DNA of 64,000 nt, from NCBI GenBank assembly GCA_963760435.1, contig CAVXDE010000020.1:62001-126000 (forward strand). Reading direction: 5' to 3'. This document shows positions 52,337 through 61,717 of the stretch, piece by piece. How positions within the stretch are numbered: position 1 is the first letter of the stretch; each line of letters opens with the position of its first letter. Made by a program: the position numbers and the translations under genes. Under the pieces are notes generated by a model, which was given only the letters and a program-made list of their open reading frames with translations, was not told where the DNA came from and made no database searches. Source of the DNA: JAFAXD01 sp963760435. Its GTDB lineage: Bacteria; Pseudomonadota; Alphaproteobacteria; Rhizobiales; Xanthobacteraceae.

Positions 52337-52373
52337 TAAGCGGCAGGCTTGCCGCAGCAGCCTCGAGGTCGTA

Positions 52374-52392
52374 TGTAGTTAATATAACTACA
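52374..52392. promoter_or_regulatory. Perfect palindrome before the toxin-antitoxin pair
   Basis: Arms TGTAGTTA and TAACTACA with a three-base ATA spacer, four bases before the antitoxin ATG. It is the expected kind of site for antitoxin autoregulation. Confidence 0.6.
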
Positions 52393-52395
52393 TGG

Positions 52396-52650
52396 ATGAA
52401 CGTCATGGACGAGGCCATTTCGGCAGCTGATGCCAACCGCAGCTTCTCTCTGCTCCTGCGGAGAGTCCGTGAAGGCCGCAGCTATGTCGTGACCAGTCAC
52501 GGAAAGCCTGTCGCGCGGCTCATTCCCGCCGGCAAGCATGCAGAGGTCGCAATTGGTGCCCGGACGGCGCTACTCTCCCGCCTCAGGAACCAGCCTCTCG
52601 TTCAAGCTGAGCATTGGTCACGCGACGAACTCTATGAGAACGACCGGTGA
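52396..52650 (+). CDS. Antitoxin, Phd/YefM family
   Basis: An 84-residue antitoxin: MDEAISAADANRSFSLLLRRVREGRSYVVTSHGKPVARLIPAG is the Phd/YefM DNA-binding fold, and the acidic-basic tail (LVQAEHWSRDELYENDR) would wrap the toxin. I chose ATG 52396; the ATG at 52405 is equally possible. The stop overlaps the toxin GTG (GTGA). DNA binding at the palindrome just upstream is expected. Confidence 0.85.
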   Translation: MNVMDEAISAADANRSFSLLLRRVREGRSYVVTSHGKPVARLIPAGKHAEVAIGARTALLSRLRNQPLVQAEHWSRDELYENDR

Positions 52651-53096
52651 GGGTCGCGCTCGATACCAATGTCCTCGCCTACGCGGAGGGTATCAACGCT
52701 GCGCAGCGACGCGGATCCGCTCTCGATCTTGTCCAGCGCTTGCCACAGGAGGCTACTGTTATTCCCGTGCAGGTTCTCGGTGAGCTGTTCAACGTGCTGG
52801 TCCGCAAGGGGGGCAGGTCGCGCGCCGACGCTCGGGAAGCGTTATTGGGTTGGCGCGACACCTTCCCGGTAATCGAGACATCGCCGGAAATCATGCTGAC
52901 CGCCGTCGATCTGGCGACCGATCATCAATTTGGAATTTGGGATGCCGTGATTCTGTCTGCAGCTTCGCAGGCGGGTTGCCGGCTGTTGTTGTCCGAAGAT
53001 CTGCAGGATGGCTTCACCTGGGGCGGCGTAACCGTCATCAACCCGTTCGCCTCCCCGCGCCACCTTCTGTTGGAGGCTATAATCAGCAATCGGTAG
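52647..53096 (+). CDS. PIN-domain toxin (VapC-like)
   Basis: A 149-residue PIN-domain ribonuclease. The acidic metal site is spread as usual: Asp6 (ALDTNVLAY), a Glu in VLGELFNVL, and Asp residues in FGIWDAVIL and LLLSEDLQDG. VapC toxins cleave tRNA or rRNA. It begins with GTG overlapping the antitoxin stop. A Phd-type antitoxin with a PIN toxin is a common mixed pair. Confidence 0.87.
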   Translation: MRVALDTNVLAYAEGINAAQRRGSALDLVQRLPQEATVIPVQVLGELFNVLVRKGGRSRADAREALLGWRDTFPVIETSPEIMLTAVDLATDHQFGIWDAVILSAASQAGCRLLLSEDLQDGFTWGGVTVINPFASPRHLLLEAIISNR

Positions 53097-53150
53097 TCAG
53101 TCATCAAGCGCGACCTTTCTGATAATCGATTACTGATCACTGATTCCCGA

Positions 53151-54140
53151 TCACTTCATCGCGTCGTACACCGCGTGCGACCAGGCACCGTCGGGTTTCT
53201 TGGTGATCACCGGATCAGACCCGCCGGAGAGGAGCGTTGACACCGTGCGCTCGTAGTCCTGCGGATCGAGCTTGCCGTTGCCGGTATCGAGCAACTTGCT
53301 GATCTCATCCATCATGCGGCGCTGGTGTTTCTCGGTCTGCGCGCCAGTGGTGTCGGCATCGAGCACGATCTTGGTCGCTTCCTCGGGATGCTGGCGCGCG
53401 TAGTCCCAGCCCTTCATCGAAGCCTGCACGAACTTTGCCATCTTGGCGACGAAGGCCGGGTCCTTGAGCTTGCCTTCCAGTACCCACAGGCCGTCTTCCA
53501 AGGTCCCCACGCCCTGGTCGTCATACTTGAACACGACGAGTTGGGTCGGCTTGTAGCCGGCGTCGATCACCTGCCAGTACTCGTTGTAGGTCATGGTCGA
53601 GATGCATTCGGCTTGTTTCTGCAGCAGCGGGTCGACGTTGAAGCCCTGCTTGAGCATCTTCACGCCGCCCGGCGAGCCATCGGTCTTGAAGCCGAGCTTC
53701 GACATCCAGGACAGGAACGGATACTCGTTGCCGAAGAACCACACGCCGATGGTCTTGCCCTTGAGGTCGGCCGGCGTCTTGATGCCGGTATCGGCCCGGC
53801 AAGTCAGCTCCAGCCCGGACTTCTTGAATGGCTGGGCGATGTTGACGAGCGGGACGCCCTTCTCGCGCGAGGCAAGTGCCGACGGCATCCAGTCGACGAT
53901 CACATCGGCACCGCCGCCGGCGATCACCTGCGGAGGAGCGAGATCCGGTCCACCGGGTTTGATAGTGACGTCGAGACCGGCGTCCTTGTAGAAGCCCTTG
54001 GCCTTGGCCACGTAGTAGCCGGCGAACTGCGCCTGCGTCACCCATTTGAGCTGGATCGTGACCGGGTCAGCAGCGCGCGCCGGATGAGCGAGTGCGATAC
54101 CGAGCAACAGGCCGGCCACGACGGTCAGTTTGGTTTTCAT
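53151..54140 (-). CDS. ABC transporter substrate-binding protein (NMT1/SsuA-like)
   Basis: A 329-residue periplasmic protein. Signal peptide ends near PARAADP; then VTIQLKWVTQAQFAGYYVAKAKGFYKDAGLDVTIKPGGPDLAPPQVIAGGGADVIVDWM, the NMT1/THI5-like hallmark for pyrimidine, riboflavin-type or nitrogen-heterocycle uptake. It is the last of four genes ATPase-permease-permease-receptor on the minus strand. The ligand may be a thiamine pyrimidine, riboflavin or hydantoin-like compound; the sequence does not decide. Confidence 0.88.
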   Translation of the reverse strand: MKTKLTVVAGLLLGIALAHPARAADPVTIQLKWVTQAQFAGYYVAKAKGFYKDAGLDVTIKPGGPDLAPPQVIAGGGADVIVDWMPSALASREKGVPLVNIAQPFKKSGLELTCRADTGIKTPADLKGKTIGVWFFGNEYPFLSWMSKLGFKTDGSPGGVKMLKQGFNVDPLLQKQAECISTMTYNEYWQVIDAGYKPTQLVVFKYDDQGVGTLEDGLWVLEGKLKDPAFVAKMAKFVQASMKGWDYARQHPEEATKIVLDADTTGAQTEKHQRRMMDEISKLLDTGNGKLDPQDYERTVSTLLSGGSDPVITKKPDGAWSHAVYDAMK

Positions 54141-54172
54141 CTGATCAGTCTCCCCGCTTCTATCCCGGCTAT

Positions 54173-55144
54173 TCAGTTACGATAGGACGGATGCCAGAAC
54201 GTCACCGCACGTTCCATGAGCACGAGCGCCCCATAGAACGCCATTCCAGCCAACGCCGCGAGCGTGATCTCGGCCCACACCATGTCAAGCGACATTCGTG
54301 CCACTTCGATCGAAATGCGAAAGCCGATGCCGCGCGTCGGCGTTCCGAAGAACTCGGCCACGATAGCGCCGATCAGGGCGAGGGTCGAATTGATCTTCAG
54401 CCCGTTGAAGATGAACGGCATGGCCGCCGGCAGGCTGAGCTTCATAAGCGTCTGCAGCGGGGTCGCCGCATAGGAGCGCATCAGATCGCGCTCGATCGCG
54501 CCGGTGGCGGCCAGGCCGGCAAGCGTGTTGACCAGCATCGGAAAGAACGTGATCACCGCCACCACGGCGGCCTTCGAGGGCCAATCGAAGCCGAACCACA
54601 TCACCATGATCGGGGCGATACCGACGATCGGCAGGGCGGACGCGAAATTGCCGAGCGGCAGGAGCCCGCGGCCCAGGAACGCAAAGCGATTGGCCACGAC
54701 CGCCATCAGGAACCCGCTGCCGCAGCCGATCGCATAGCCCGGCAGCACCCCGCGCACGAAGGTTTGCACGAAATCCTCAGCCAGAATTGGCAGCGAGGCG
54801 GCGAATCGCGTGGCGGTCGCGCTGGGCGACGGCATCAGCACACGCGGCACGCCAAAGCCGCGCACGGCGACCTCCCACAGGTAGAGCACGAATGCGCCGA
54901 ACAACAGCGGGATCAAGAGATCCTGGAGCCGGCGCAAGCCGTGGCTGCGCGGCGTGAAGGCGGCGAGCTGAGAGACCGTGAGGATGGCGACGAACCAGGT
55001 TGCGAGCGTGATCGTCCAGAACCCGGCACCGGCCGCGCCTTCGACCGCCGGATCGCGCAGCCACAGGAGCGTCGCCGCGCAGCCCAGCGCGGTGAGGATC
55101 AACCCGAACGCGGCCAGCAGCAGCGTGGACCAGCGTGCCGTCAC
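54173..55144 (-). CDS. ABC transporter permease (BPD_transp_1)
   Basis: A 323-residue permease, GTG start overlapping the stop of the next permease gene (GTGA). The first 90 residues are extra transmembrane segments. The permease core has VPRVLMPSPSATATRFAASLPIL and FASALPIVGIAPIMVMWFGFDWPSKAAVVAVITFFPMLVNTLAGL, the EAA loop for ATPase contact being MRSYAATPLQTLMKLSLPAAMPFIFNGLK. A longer upstream frame is antisense-type noise. Confidence 0.87.
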   Translation of the reverse strand: MTARWSTLLLAAFGLILTALGCAATLLWLRDPAVEGAAGAGFWTITLATWFVAILTVSQLAAFTPRSHGLRRLQDLLIPLLFGAFVLYLWEVAVRGFGVPRVLMPSPSATATRFAASLPILAEDFVQTFVRGVLPGYAIGCGSGFLMAVVANRFAFLGRGLLPLGNFASALPIVGIAPIMVMWFGFDWPSKAAVVAVITFFPMLVNTLAGLAATGAIERDLMRSYAATPLQTLMKLSLPAAMPFIFNGLKINSTLALIGAIVAEFFGTPTRGIGFRISIEVARMSLDMVWAEITLAALAGMAFYGALVLMERAVTFWHPSYRN

Positions 55145-56061
55145 GACCGCGCTCCCATGCGGCGGAGCACCAGCCGCTCGGCCGCGCCGATGATGGCGAC
55201 CAACACGGCGGCCATCAGTGCCGCCATGAACAGTGCCGCCCAGATCTGCACAGTCTGGCCGTAGTAGGAGCCGGCGAGCAGGCGCGCGCCGATGCCGGCT
55301 TGCGCGCCGGTCGGCAGTTCGCCGACGATGGCGCCGACCAGCGAGATGGTGATCGCCACTTTGAGGCTCGCGAACAGGAACGGCATCGATGATGGCCAGC
55401 GCAGCTTCCAGAAAACCTGGGCTTGTGTCGCCGACCAGGTCCGCATCAGGTCGCGCTCGATCACGTCGGGTGAGGTCAGGCCCTTCACCATGCCGATGGT
55501 GACAGGAAAGAAACACAAATATGCGGAGATGATCGACTTCGGCAGCAGCCCCTGCATCCCGATTGCGCCGAGCACCACGATGACGATCGGCGCGACGGCG
55601 AGGATCGGAACCATCTGCGAGCAGATGATCCACGGCATCAGGCTCTTTTCCAACGTGCGCAGGTGCACGATCAGCACCGAGAGCAGAATGCCGAACGCGG
55701 CGCCGATCAGGAACCCGACGAGCGTCGCCGACAGCGTGACCCAGCCATGATAGAGCAGGCTGCGCGGCGAGTCCGGCGGGTAGCCGGAGACCGAGTTCCA
55801 GAACGCGAGCAGCATCTGGTGCGGCGCCACCACCAGCGGCCGCTCGGCGCTGAGCGTGCCGCTGATCAAATCAAATGTGGTGTAGGACGTTTCGCTGCGT
55901 TCGAACGCCTCGCGCACCAGCGAGGCGTTGGCGAGCACCGTCGCGATATACCAGAGGGCAATCAACACCAGCACAATGACGATCACTGGAGCGTGGCGCT
56001 GGACCACCGGATGTCCCCACCATGTCGCGGATCCGCGCGCCTCGGCCGTGCTACTCGTCAT
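55141..56061 (-). CDS. ABC transporter permease (BPD_transp_1)
   Basis: A 306-residue permease. RSLLYHGWVTLSATLVGFLIGAAFGILLSVLIVHLRTLEKSLMPWIICSQMVPILAVAPIVIVVLGAIG starts the permease domain, with the EAA loop in LMRTWSATQAQVFWKLRWPSSMPFLFASLK. The two permeases are different proteins and probably form a heterodimer. Its ATG at 56061 overlaps the ATPase gene end by 11 bases. Confidence 0.88.
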   Translation of the reverse strand: MTSSTAEARGSATWWGHPVVQRHAPVIVIVLVLIALWYIATVLANASLVREAFERSETSYTTFDLISGTLSAERPLVVAPHQMLLAFWNSVSGYPPDSPRSLLYHGWVTLSATLVGFLIGAAFGILLSVLIVHLRTLEKSLMPWIICSQMVPILAVAPIVIVVLGAIGMQGLLPKSIISAYLCFFPVTIGMVKGLTSPDVIERDLMRTWSATQAQVFWKLRWPSSMPFLFASLKVAITISLVGAIVGELPTGAQAGIGARLLAGSYYGQTVQIWAALFMAALMAAVLVAIIGAAERLVLRRMGARS

Positions 56062-56845
56062 AGGAATGGCCCGAGCGCAGCCCGGCGCGTACGCGCTGGG
56101 CGATCTTCAGGAATTCGGGGGTCTCGCGGATCTCCAGCGTACGGTCACGCGGGAAGTCGCAATTGATCACATCGATAACGCGCCCCGGTCGCGGTGACAT
56201 CACGACGATCCGTGTCGACAGAAACACCGCCTCGGGGATCGAGTGGGTGACGAACAGCACCGTCTTGCCGGTCTTGCTCCACAGCCGCAGCAGTTGCTCG
56301 TTGAGATGGTCGCGCACGATCTCATCCAGCGCGCCGAACGGCTCATCCATCAGCAGTAAATCCGGCTCGAACGAAAGTGCGCGGGCGATGGAGACGCGCT
56401 GCTGCATGCCGCCGGAGAGCTGCCAGGGAAATTTGCGCTCGAAGCCGGCAAGATTGACCAGCGCGAGATAACGCCGGGCGCGCTCGCGCCGCTCAACCTT
56501 GGGAAATCCCATCACCTCGAGCGGCAGCATGACGTTGCGCTCGACCGTGCGCCATGGATAGAGCGCCGGCGCCTGAAAGATATAGCCGTAGTGGCGCTCG
56601 AGCCGTGCGTCCTCCGGCGTCAGGCCGTTGACGCGGACGCTGCCGTCACTCGGTTGCTCAAGGTCAGCAATGATCCGCAGCAGGGTGGTCTTGCCGCAAC
56701 CCGAGGGGCCAATGAACGAGACGAACTCGCCTGGCGCGACGGTAAGATCGACCCCGGCCAGGGCTTGGACCTCGCCATCGGCGGTCTCGAACGTGAGCGC
56801 GACGCCGCGCGCGTCAACCGCTGGTGGCTGGGTTGTGGTCGTCAT
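56051..56845 (-). CDS. ABC transporter ATP-binding protein (SsuB/TauB type)
   Basis: A 264-residue ATPase. Walker A GPSGCGKTTLL, Q-loop YIFQAPALYPWRTV, signature LSGGMQQRVSIARAL, Walker B LLLMDEPFGALD and VTHSIPEAVFLSTRIVVMSPRPGRV are typical of the nitrate/sulfonate/taurine and NMT1-type group. First gene of the ABC operon; its start overlaps the 3' end of the acyltransferase gene upstream by 32 bases. Confidence 0.9.
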   Translation of the reverse strand: MTTTTQPPAVDARGVALTFETADGEVQALAGVDLTVAPGEFVSFIGPSGCGKTTLLRIIADLEQPSDGSVRVNGLTPEDARLERHYGYIFQAPALYPWRTVERNVMLPLEVMGFPKVERRERARRYLALVNLAGFERKFPWQLSGGMQQRVSIARALSFEPDLLLMDEPFGALDEIVRDHLNEQLLRLWSKTGKTVLFVTHSIPEAVFLSTRIVVMSPRPGRVIDVINCDFPRDRTLEIRETPEFLKIAQRVRAGLRSGHSYDE

Positions 56846-58256
56846 CGAGGGTGCGCTGAAATAGATCCCGCACGTCAGCGACGTGGCGGTCGAGGTCGTC
56901 CACCGTCCACGTGGTCACGTCGATTGGCGGCAGCACGCGGACCTGCACCGTGCCGGGTCGAAACAACAACGAATGTCGCGGCAACACCGCGCAGGTGTTG
57001 CGAAGAACAATCGGAACGATGGGCACTCCGGCCTGCATGGCAATATGAAAGGCGCCTTTCTTAAACCGGCCCAGCCGGGGCGAAACGCTGCGCGTCCCCT
57101 CAGGTGCGATCACGACGCTCATCCCACGCTTGAGTCGGTCGATCGCCGGCTGCATTGCCTCAATCGCGCTGCGGACGTTGGTACGGTCGATGAAGGCAAA
57201 ATCGAGCCCGCGCAATATGTGCCCGAGCAGCGGCATGTTTGCCACCTCCTTCTTGGCGATGCCGGTGATGCCTCGCCGCAGCAGCGTCAGCAGCACGTAG
57301 CCATCGGCGACGCTTTGATGGTTGAACATGAACACACAGGGGCGGTGCGCCCACAGGTGCTGCTCGCCTTGAACCTCGGCCGTGATGCCGGCGATCGCCA
57401 GTACGGCCTCGCTGCCGCTCGCGCTGACCCATTCGGCCGCGGCGCGTTTGTTGCCCTTCACTTGCGCGTAGGCGAAGCCGCCGAGCGAGGTGACCGCGAG
57501 CGCCCCATACGCTCCGGCGCTGCGCGCGCGCATCGTCAACGACGCTTTGCGGCGTGGCGCGAAGCGCAGCACGTTCCAGCCTTCGCGTTGCGCTGCCGCG
57601 ATCAGCGCTGGCTTCGGATTGACGGCGGTTGCGTAGCGCACGGTTTTAAGGAAGGCGATGTCCTCATTTCCGTTCGCGTAACCGTAGCTCTGCTCCAGCG
57701 CGATTTTATGCCGCTTCGCGAAATCGACCACGGCCTGGGCTTTGCCGGCGCCCCAGAGCGTCATCCCGTCGACCGCGCCTGTAAGCTTGCCGTCGCGCAC
57801 CATCACGCGCGTGCATAGCACGTGGCCGATCCCCAGCTCTTCGGCGATTGGAGCGACCTGATAGCGCGTCGCCGAGGACGCGATCGCCACCGTGTGCCCC
57901 ATTTTCTGGTGCGCCTTCACGAGGTCCCAAGCTTCCGGAAAGATCCAGCCGGCGATCGTGTCCCGGAACAGGCGCGTCCAGAGCTCGGTGAGCTCATCCT
58001 CCGGATGACCGGCCCATTCGGCGACATTCTTGGCGAAAAAAGCATCGAACTCCCGTTCATTCATGTCGCCGCGCAACGCCGTCCTGATGATGTCCGCGGC
58101 TTCGCGCAGCCCCAGTTCGCGGCGACGGAGCTTATCGGTGAAGTAAGCCAAGGCGGAAAAGCCGTCGATCAACGTGCCGTCGAAATCGAAGAACGCACCG
58201 ATCTCCGGGCCTTGCGGTCCGGCTTGGATTGCGGCGATGGCTTGGGTGATGCTCAT
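56814..58256 (-). CDS. HAD phosphatase fused to PlsC acyltransferase
   Basis: A 480-residue two-domain protein. The N-terminal HAD-IB hydrolase (residues about 15-235) has FFDFDGTLIDG as nucleophile motif and GYANGNEDIAFL near its end. A spacer with a short hydrophobic stretch leads to a 1-acyl-glycerol-3-phosphate acyltransferase domain (about 280-460) with NHQSVADGY (HX4D), FIDRTN and APEGTRS. It would make phosphatidate and possibly remove a phosphate. Its ATG overlaps the stop of the PlsB gene (TGATG). Confidence 0.9.
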   Translation of the reverse strand: MSITQAIAAIQAGPQGPEIGAFFDFDGTLIDGFSALAYFTDKLRRRELGLREAADIIRTALRGDMNEREFDAFFAKNVAEWAGHPEDELTELWTRLFRDTIAGWIFPEAWDLVKAHQKMGHTVAIASSATRYQVAPIAEELGIGHVLCTRVMVRDGKLTGAVDGMTLWGAGKAQAVVDFAKRHKIALEQSYGYANGNEDIAFLKTVRYATAVNPKPALIAAAQREGWNVLRFAPRRKASLTMRARSAGAYGALAVTSLGGFAYAQVKGNKRAAAEWVSASGSEAVLAIAGITAEVQGEQHLWAHRPCVFMFNHQSVADGYVLLTLLRRGITGIAKKEVANMPLLGHILRGLDFAFIDRTNVRSAIEAMQPAIDRLKRGMSVVIAPEGTRSVSPRLGRFKKGAFHIAMQAGVPIVPIVLRNTCAVLPRHSLLFRPGTVQVRVLPPIDVTTWTVDDLDRHVADVRDLFQRTLDDDHNPATSG

Positions 58257-60062
58257 CAGCCTTGACCCTGCGCGCCGTGGTGCAGCTGATAATCGAGCTC
58301 GCCGATAGCCGATACGGCAGAAACGGCGGCAGCCGTTTCCTCAGCGAATTGGCGCCGCTTCTGGGTAAGATCATCGGCGCCGGGTTGCAGCAGACCGCGA
58401 TTGGACGCGAGCGCGAGCGCGTTGCCGAAGAGCTCGCGGCTGACACATTCCGGGTTACGCAGCCGTTTTTGCAAAACATATTGCCGGCCGACCGCGACGC
58501 AGTGCGCCAGGAATTTCTGTTCATCGACCGGCGCGTCCGCCGGCTGCGCCGCCAGCCGGTCGGCGACGATGAAGTAGGCTTCGAGAAATGCCGGCAGCAC
58601 GCGATGCGCCATCAGGAATGGCGCCTGTTTGAGGATCGGCAGGCCCGCCGTTCGCGCCGTCATGTGCTCGCGCATGTGCGTATCGAGCAGGCTCGCTTCC
58701 GTGGTGATTTCATCCAGGAAGACTGGTTTCTCGCTGAACACGAATTCGAACTTCAGCAAGTCGCGCAAGGCGAACGCCGCCTCCCGCACCTGATCGATGG
58801 CGTCGCCGGCTCCCGCGCGCGAGCCGAGCATGACGGCGAGCTCGACGATCGCGCGGTTGACGAACCAATGGATCGCGCTGTTGCGGTAGAACGCGGCGAC
58901 CGCATGCTGCCCGGGGTTGATATAGAAGACCGGCGTCAGGCCGCTGTCATGACGGCCGACAACGCCTGACCGAACGAGCGTATGCAACACTGTCTCGACG
59001 CCGTGCGTGTCGTAGAGATCACCCAGCGCGGTGGTCGGCAGGTTGCGTTGCGCCACGTATTTCAGCACTGGTTCGATCACGTTCTGCACCTCCTGCAAAG
59101 TGAGCGCATGGTCACGCACGCTGAGCAGGGCAAGGGTCACGAGCGCCGGCGCCGTCACCGGTGTGATCTGATTGATGCGCCAGAATATCTCGAAGGCGAT
59201 CTTGTCGAGACTCCAGCGCTGCGGTTCAGTGTCGCCCCGCGGACGCGCCTCCCGCAGCGAGAAAGGTTCGCCGAAACGCACGTAAGCCTTGCCAAGCTTC
59301 TTGCTCTGCGCGCGGGCGTAGCCGGCGAGCCATCGCAATCCTTCCTTGGTCTTGGCAACGCCGGCCTCCTCGGCGGCAAGCTTCCCCACTTCGTGCAGCT
59401 GGTCGTAGGTCGTGGAAACGGGAACAAGCAGGATATCCTCGGCGGCGCCGCTGTCAGTTGCCTCCACCAGATAGTGCAGAAGGCCGTACCTGGGACGGCG
59501 GAGCTTGCCCGTACCGTGAGCGGCCGCCCTCCATGTACCATTCGAGATTGGCCCCGGACGCCACCAGGTATCGCATGTATTCGCGCAGCGCCAGTTTGTA
59601 GATGTCGTCATCCCGGAAGCTGCGCCGGATGAAAATAGCGCCGGCGCGGCGGGCGATCGTGCCGACCGGAAAGAACTGGAGATTGTCACCGCTGAGAATA
59701 AAGGTGCGCGGCAGGCCGGTTGCCCGCAGCGCTTTCGCCAATATGTATGGGTCGGCATACGAGCGGTGTGTCGGCAAGAACACCAGCGATTTGCCTGGAT
59801 TCTCCTGTTGCAGGCGCTTCAGCGTCGTCCAATCGACGTCAAGCGACCAGGCGCGTGCGTGCAGGGGACCGAGCCCACGGGCAAACAGGAATCTGAAGAA
59901 TGGACTTTGCACACTCACCATAGTCCGCAGAGCGGTGTCCGCGTGCCTGCGCGCTTCGCTCAGGGGTTGCCCAAGTTTCTCCGCGGCGGCGGCGAGCTCC
60001 GTTTGGAATCGTTCGCTATTGAGCACTTCTTGAGCGATGGCCTTCCGGCTCTTGGACTTCAT
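58256..60062 (-). CDS. plsB: Glycerol-3-phosphate 1-O-acyltransferase (PlsB-like), one frame break
   Basis: Acyltransferase of about 600 residues, shorter than E. coli PlsB (about 800) as in actinobacterial/alphaproteobacterial forms. The HX4D motif is THRSYAD (about residue 98), followed by FILSGDNLQFFPVGTIARRAGAIFIRRSF and the EWYMEGGRSR block. There one extra base near 59513-59518 breaks the frame; TGKLRRPRYGLLHYLVEAT continues in the next frame to 58256. It is upstream of and coupled to the HAD-PlsC gene, so the two enzymes give the two acylation steps of phosphatidate synthesis. Confidence 0.85.
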
Positions 60063-60241
60063 TTGATCGCGCCCGCGGGGAACGCTTTGCGGCCCGTGAC
60101 GGTGCCCACCGCCTGCGCGATTGGGGTTCCCGGGTCCAACGAATCCGGACCGCGCGGTTCGCGCCCAAGCTCATCGTGGGCCGTCGCCAGGCTTGGCCCT
60201 ACCAGAGCGAGGACGAGGAACAGCTGGCGGATCAGTCGCAT
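60059..60241 (-). CDS. Small secreted protein coupled to plsB
   Basis: A 60-residue protein with a clear signal peptide (MRLIRQLFLVLALVGPSLATA) and a mature part of about 38 residues rich in Pro and Gly. Its stop overlaps the plsB ATG (ATGA). No known domain. The upstream in-frame ATG at 60313 is less likely, as it would put 24 polar residues before the signal. Confidence 0.55.
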   Translation of the reverse strand: MRLIRQLFLVLALVGPSLATAHDELGREPRGPDSLDPGTPIAQAVGTVTGRKAFPAGAIK

Positions 60242-60381
60242 ATCTTGCCTTCGAAACCCTGTGGTGTGTCCGGTGTGTGCAGGACTTTGCCCGCCCTTTG
60301 GGCCTGCCGGCAAGACAGAAGCGATGGCGAACCTGGATCACGGCTTTGACTCGGGGAGCAAAAAGGCCTCCATACGCCCCG

Positions 60382-61257
60382 ATGAAGCCCGCCCCGTTCC
60401 GCTACATAGCGGCCCATTCCATCGAGGAGGCGCTCGCCGCGAAGTCGGAGCACGGCGAAGAAGCGCGCTTCCTCGCCGGCGGCCAGAGCCTGGTGCCGGC
60501 GATGAATTTCCGCCTGGTGCAGCCGGCGGTATTGATCGACCTCAACCCGCTGCGCGAGCTTGCGGGCATGGAGCGCGTCGACGGCATGGTGCGCATCGGC
60601 GCCATGACGCGCTATTGCGCGCTTGAGCGCGAAGCGCTCGTGTTGCGCGACCTGCCGCTCATCACCGAAGCGCTGCCGGAGATCGCGCATCCGCAGATCC
60701 GCAACCGCGGCACCATCGGTGGCAACCTTGCAAACGCCGATCCGGCCTCCGAGCTGCCGGCCATCGTGCGCGCGCTCGGCGGCCGGCTGTGTGCCCGCTC
60801 GGCGGCCAGCGAGCGGACCATCAAAGCCGGAGATTTTTTCGTCGGCGCGCTCACGACCGCGCTCGCCGCCGATGAGATGCTCACGGCGATCGAGCTTCCG
60901 GTGCTGCCGCCGCGCAGCGGCACCGCGTTCCTGGAGATGTCGCGCCGGCGCGGCGATTTTGCGCTGGCCGGTGTTGCTGCCGTCGTGACCCTCGACCCGG
61001 AGGAGATTTGCCTCAACGCGCGGCTCGCGTATTGCGGGCTCGGGGACCGACCGATCCTTGCCGCGGCGGCGGCGCAGTCGCTGATCGGACAACGGCTCTC
61101 CGAAGCGGCATTCGCCGATGCCGCGCGGATCGCCCAGGATGCCGTCGATCCGCAGGGCAACGTGCACGCCAGCAAGGATTATCAGCGCCATCTCGCCGGT
61201 GTGCTGACGCGGCGTGCGCTCAGAACCGCAACCGAACGGGCGCGCGATGGCGACTGA
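60382..61257 (+). CDS. Xanthine dehydrogenase-family FAD subunit (CoxM-like)
   Basis: A 291-residue FAD-binding medium subunit. FLAGGQSLVPAMNFRLVQPAVLIDLN and the NRGTIGGNLANADPASELPA loop are the two FAD-binding signatures, and the C-terminal CODH flavoprotein domain follows (GLGDRPILAAAA). It moves electrons from FeS clusters to an acceptor. ATG 60382 lies close to the expected N-terminus PFRYIAAHSIEEAL. First gene of a complete M-S-L operon; it overlaps coxS by 11 bases. Confidence 0.9.
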   Translation: MKPAPFRYIAAHSIEEALAAKSEHGEEARFLAGGQSLVPAMNFRLVQPAVLIDLNPLRELAGMERVDGMVRIGAMTRYCALEREALVLRDLPLITEALPEIAHPQIRNRGTIGGNLANADPASELPAIVRALGGRLCARSAASERTIKAGDFFVGALTTALAADEMLTAIELPVLPPRSGTAFLEMSRRRGDFALAGVAAVVTLDPEEICLNARLAYCGLGDRPILAAAAAQSLIGQRLSEAAFADAARIAQDAVDPQGNVHASKDYQRHLAGVLTRRALRTATERARDGD

Positions 61258-61717
61258 TCTCTGCACCGTCGTCGTCAACGTCAACGGTGCGTGCTACGAG
61301 CGCGCGGTCGAGTCGCGTCTGTTGCTGAGCGATTTCATCCGTCACGAGCTAAAACTTGCTGGCACCCATGTCGGCTGTGAGCACGGTGTCTGCGGCGCTT
61401 GCACGGTGCTCTTCGATGGCGAGCCCGTGCGCTCGTGCTTGATGTTTGCCGCACAGGCGAATGGCCACGAGATCATGACGGTGGAAGGCCTCGCCCCTTC
61501 CGCTGATCGGCTACATCCGCTGCAGGAAGCGATGCACGCGGCACACGGTCTCCAGTGCGGCTACTGCACGCCGGGGATTCTCATGACCTTGGTCGCGTTC
61601 CTCAAAGACAATCCGTCGCCGGATGAAGCGCAGATTCGCGCCGCGCTTTCGGGCAATCTCTGCCGCTGCACCGGCTATCAGCACATCGTCGATGCGGTGA
61701 TGCGGAGGGTCGCATGA
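61247..61717 (+). CDS. [2Fe-2S] subunit of xanthine dehydrogenase family (CoxS-like)
   Basis: A 156-residue two-cluster subunit. The plant-type cluster uses Cys44, 49, 52 and 64 (CEHGVCGACTV...SC); the second uses Cys104, 107, 139 and 141 (CGYCTPG and CRC). VNGACYERAVESRLLLSDFIRHELKLAGTHVGCEHG is the standard N-terminus. It starts inside the coxM gene end and ends with an ATGA overlap with the molybdenum subunit gene. Confidence 0.92.
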   Translation: MATDLCTVVVNVNGACYERAVESRLLLSDFIRHELKLAGTHVGCEHGVCGACTVLFDGEPVRSCLMFAAQANGHEIMTVEGLAPSADRLHPLQEAMHAAHGLQCGYCTPGILMTLVAFLKDNPSPDEAQIRAALSGNLCRCTGYQHIVDAVMRRVA

